Below are positions 62,011 through 64,000 of a DNA stretch of 64,000 bases, in pieces. This DNA comes from an uncultured Alistipes sp. (lineage in GTDB: Bacteria > Bacteroidota > Bacteroidia > Bacteroidales > Rikenellaceae): assembly GCA_949285535.1 (NCBI GenBank), contig CASDZP010000001.1, positions 62,001-126,000 of the forward strand. The letters run 5' to 3'. The position numbers were made by a program, and so were the translations under genes. Positions within the stretch are counted from its first letter, which is position 1, and every line of letters starts with the position of its first letter. The notes beneath the pieces are model-generated. The model did not search any database, was not told the DNA's origin, and saw only the letters and a program-made list of their open reading frames with translations.

Positions 62011-62131
62011 TTATGAACGATTGTCATAATCACCACTCTTCATATTCGGGAAATGGATTTACAGCGGCGTAGTTCCGTGTGTTCTCCGTCTTGAACAGAT
62101 AGTTCTGCATGCCGTTGGTTACGGTGACGTA
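61909..62131. repeat. inverted duplication of the HsdR_N-like gene 3' end, copy D
   Basis: Arms of exactly 108 bases (61909-62016 and 62024-62131) with a 7-base loop and no gaps. Only two substitutions separate them, both silent (Pro CCG/CCA and Phe TTC/TTT). The mirror therefore encodes the same last 33 amino acids on the minus strand, with its own stop codon. The centre GGTGATTATGA / TCATAATCACC forms the stem of a gene-end hairpin. Confidence 0.96.
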
Positions 62132-62273
62132 ACAAAATCTTCCACAAAACGCTCCGCTGGGTCTGCCGACGGCGTTACTTTGTCCCTCGACAAAGTAACC
62201 AAAACGAGGGGGCACAGCCCCTTTTGACCATGTCACATTCATTTGTCTCATTATCTTCCACGAAGTCAGCATC
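62132..62273 (-). repeat. dispersed module, copy D
   Basis: A short lead (CGCTCCGCTGGGTCTGCCGACGGC type) is followed by the 100-bp core (62174-62273) with the hairpin GTTACTTTGTC-CCTC-GACAAAGTAAC. The minus strand reads DADFVEDNETNECDMVKRG. In another minus frame, an ORF (62272-62030) crosses the module (WSKGAVPPRFGYFVEGQSNA) and enters the mirrored gene end in its correct frame. From 62274 to 62469 there is no gene; the sequence is AT-rich. Confidence 0.9.
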
Positions 62274-62469
62274 CCCGTGAATATCCGCTAAAAAACTTTA
62301 TGAACCATGTAAACACACCAAAACAACCATATTATTTTAATCAAGTACAAACAAGGATTAAATATTTAAATACAACTATTTTCAAATATTTTGATTATAC
62401 TATCACCACCTAATATACAATAAAGTTTTTTATCATAACATAACATTCGCATCTACTATTGACAAATAA

Positions 62470-62500
62470 TTTGCATTTCACATAAAAACCTTTAGTTTTG
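62470..62500 (+). promoter_or_regulatory. consensus Bacteroidota promoter for the frameshifted lipoprotein gene
   Basis: TTTG at 62470-62473, 19 bases, then TAGTTTTG at 62493-62500. The ATG is at 62577. Confidence 0.75.
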
Positions 62501-62576
62501 CGCTTACAATTGAGCATTAATGCTACGTTGCAACATGTTTAACACTTTACTGTATTGTTTAATTAATTATTTTTTT

Positions 62577-63535
62577 ATGAAAAAAATGTACTTATTTACA
62601 GTAATTACATTTATTACTGTTTTATCATTTTCTTGCCAAAAGGCAGAAGTATCAGACTTTACTCAAAAATTAACCAAACAGAAACACCAAACGCCAATGT
62701 CTCGTTATTAAAAGATGCTAATAATGAGCCTGTTTTATCATTTAATTCAATGAAAGACATGCAGAATTGTTTAATATCTCTTCAAAACATGTCTCTAAAA
62801 GAATCTTTAAAATGGTATGAAAATTTTGAAAACTTTATTTCTCAAAATGAGTTCATGTGGAAAGTAGTTGACGAACTTGATTCTGCAGAAAATGAAACAG
62901 ATGTAAAAACGATACAATCTAAATACTCTAATATTTTTATTTTCAATAATAATATTGAGGAAGACATTGCACCATACATCCCTTCTACAAATTTTGGATA
63001 TGAACTAATATGTAATAAATACGGTAATGTAGCTATCGCAGGGAAAATAGTTAATTTCAATAACTTAAAGTCGTTTCAAGAATATAGAACATTCCAAGAA
63101 AACGCTAGTATTGAGAACAATAAATTTTACATAACACGTTCTGATTTAAGAACTAAAATTGCAGGTGTTTTTGCTGAAACAAAGGATCGTAAATTTTGGG
63201 CAGAAGCATGGAGCAACAACATAACAGGATGGGTCGATTTAAAATTAACAGCACACAAGAAAAAACGTCTCTATTGGAATAAATACAGAACAGAGTATTA
63301 TCTTAAATTAGATAAAGGTCAATCTAAAGGATGGACTTACACTTCTGATTTTTACAATGCAATTTTTAACGTATCATATAAAGATTTTTATAACACAGGA
63401 GAAATAGCATCCGGAGACTACAGACCATTTGTTCGATTAGCTCATTCTGGTACAGCACGATTTGAGTTAACAGCATACACTAGAGGTGTAGGTGAAGCAA
63501 ATAAAAAAACATTTGCTGTAAATTCAATTTTCTAA
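62577..63535 (+). pseudogene. lipoprotein gene with a one-base frameshift (DUF4848-like)
   Basis: ATG 62577 opens a lipoprotein signal (MKKMYLFTVITFITVLSFSC, Cys20) that reads AEVSDFTQK and then runs to a stop at 62711. The body continues in a different frame to 63535 (INQTETPNANVSLLKDANN...). The two join if one A is added to the run CAAAAATT near 62666, giving DFTQKINQTET. The joined protein has about 319 residues. The stretch VLSFNSMKDMQNCLISLQNM resembles DUF4848-type Bacteroidota lipoproteins, and the C-terminal 130 residues are Lys/Tyr/Trp-rich. It is either a recent frameshift, a phase-variable run or a sequencing error. The gene is markedly AT-rich. Confidence 0.75.
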
Positions 63536-63542
63536 AATGACG

Positions 63543-63582
63543 AGATAAGTTCCTACTAAACGACTAAAGTAGGAACTTATCT
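63543..63582 (+). terminator. terminator hairpin
   Basis: AGATAAGTTCCTACT pairs perfectly with AGTAGGAACTTATCT around a 10-base loop, between the two lipoprotein genes. The following gene starts 15 bases later without a visible promoter. Confidence 0.8.
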
Positions 63583-63597
63583 ATTAATTGTCCTTTT

Positions 63598-64000
63598 ATG
63601 AAAAAGATAAAATTGTTTTTAACTCTATTCTCTGTGGCGATACTTTCTTTCGCAGGTTGCAAAAAGGTTGAGGAATGCAATATACTCAAACCGAAACAAT
63701 TTACATTTCCGACACAATATAAAGTTGTCGAAGTAACGCCCGACACGAAATCGTTCCGTATTGAGATTGAGTTTTATGAGCCGATATACGAAAATGAACT
63801 GACGGAAGAACCGCACATAATTCTGGACAGAACGAATACAACGGCAAAACACAACGTACATTTCATAAACGACACATCGTCATCTTTTATAGGAACGTTC
63901 TCGAAAGAGAGCCCCGTAAAATGGTATCGTGACGTCGAGATAATACCTGAAAACATCACCGAAGAGGTAAGAATCGGCTATTTCAACAATTCTGTCGACA
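63598..64000 (+). CDS. lipoprotein, partial at the window edge
   Basis: The first 134 codons of a gene that runs off the window. The signal peptide MKKIKLFLTLFSVAILSFAGC ends at lipobox Cys21. The rest (FTFPTQYKVVEVTPDTKSFR, then EPHIILDRTNTTAKHN) looks beta-rich and is not recognised. It immediately follows a terminator, so expression may depend on read-through. The codon usage is like that of the core genes rather than of the AT-rich gene before it. Confidence 0.8.
   Translation, partial: MKKIKLFLTLFSVAILSFAGCKKVEECNILKPKQFTFPTQYKVVEVTPDTKSFRIEIEFYEPIYENELTEEPHIILDRTNTTAKHNVHFINDTSSSFIGTFSKESPVKWYRDVEIIPENITEEVRIGYFNNSVD

Overview
The window looks like chromosomal DNA of an anaerobic Bacteroidota, most likely order Bacteroidales. 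The reasons are families typical of that group (DUF4199, DUF4286, DUF4301, DUF5106-like and fimbrillin-like proteins), many lipoproteins, and upstream regions carrying the Bacteroidota -7 box TAnnTTTG, several with TTTG 18-20 bases before it. The family and genus cannot be settled by reading alone.

Layout. 1-6.6 kb: tRNA modification (mtaB, a tsaC/yrdC-type gene), purM, two small Bacteroidota families, a GH31 glycosidase and a GNAT acetyltransferase. 7-20 kb: uvrA convergent with hydE, tatD-tcdA, a sulfatase-like remnant, mscL, a UbiA-type prenyltransferase, tex and rnr. 20-31 kb: purD and a membrane protein, then a run of minus-strand genes (thioredoxin-like lipoprotein, pepT, the sigma-54 activator-lptE-TPR-secG group, tilS, murB). 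31-42 kb: DUF4301, a Crp/Fnr regulator, tRNA-His, a four-gene efflux operon, a glycosyltransferase and an AlkD-like protein. 42.5-45.7 kb: an accessory stretch with a broken IdeS-like protease gene and a transposase-like remnant. 45.5-51.9 kb: a complete type II-C CRISPR-Cas locus (minus-strand tracrRNA, cas9, cas1, cas2, 18 repeats). 52-61 kb: a phosphodiesterase lipoprotein, lptB, a sigma/anti-sigma/periplasmic trio, gdhA and the serC-serA-DUF1015 operon. 61.5-64 kb: a stand-alone HsdR_N-like nuclease-fold protein, a frameshifted lipoprotein and the start of another lipoprotein.

The most unusual content is a dispersed element present four times (6.6, 14.2, 32.7 and 62.1 kb). Each copy has a conserved 99-100 bp core with an invariant 11-bp hairpin. 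Each core lies just beyond a long inverted duplication (about 70-114 bp arms) of the 3' end of the gene before it, centred on that gene's terminator. The duplicated gene is different each time (GNAT, mscL, DUF4301, HsdR_N-like), so the inverted arm is copied locally while the module is shared. In two copies every base substitution between the gene and its mirror is synonymous. Read on the minus strand, the module has a protein-like conserved stretch, and a diverged relative of that stretch appears at the very start of the window. I know of no described element with this arrangement.

Three genes of the t6A37 tRNA modification route (tsaC-like, mtaB, tcdA) lie within 13 kb, although not in one operon. 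Two secreted-protein genes are disrupted just after their signal peptides, one by an in-frame amber codon and one by a single-base shift in an A run.
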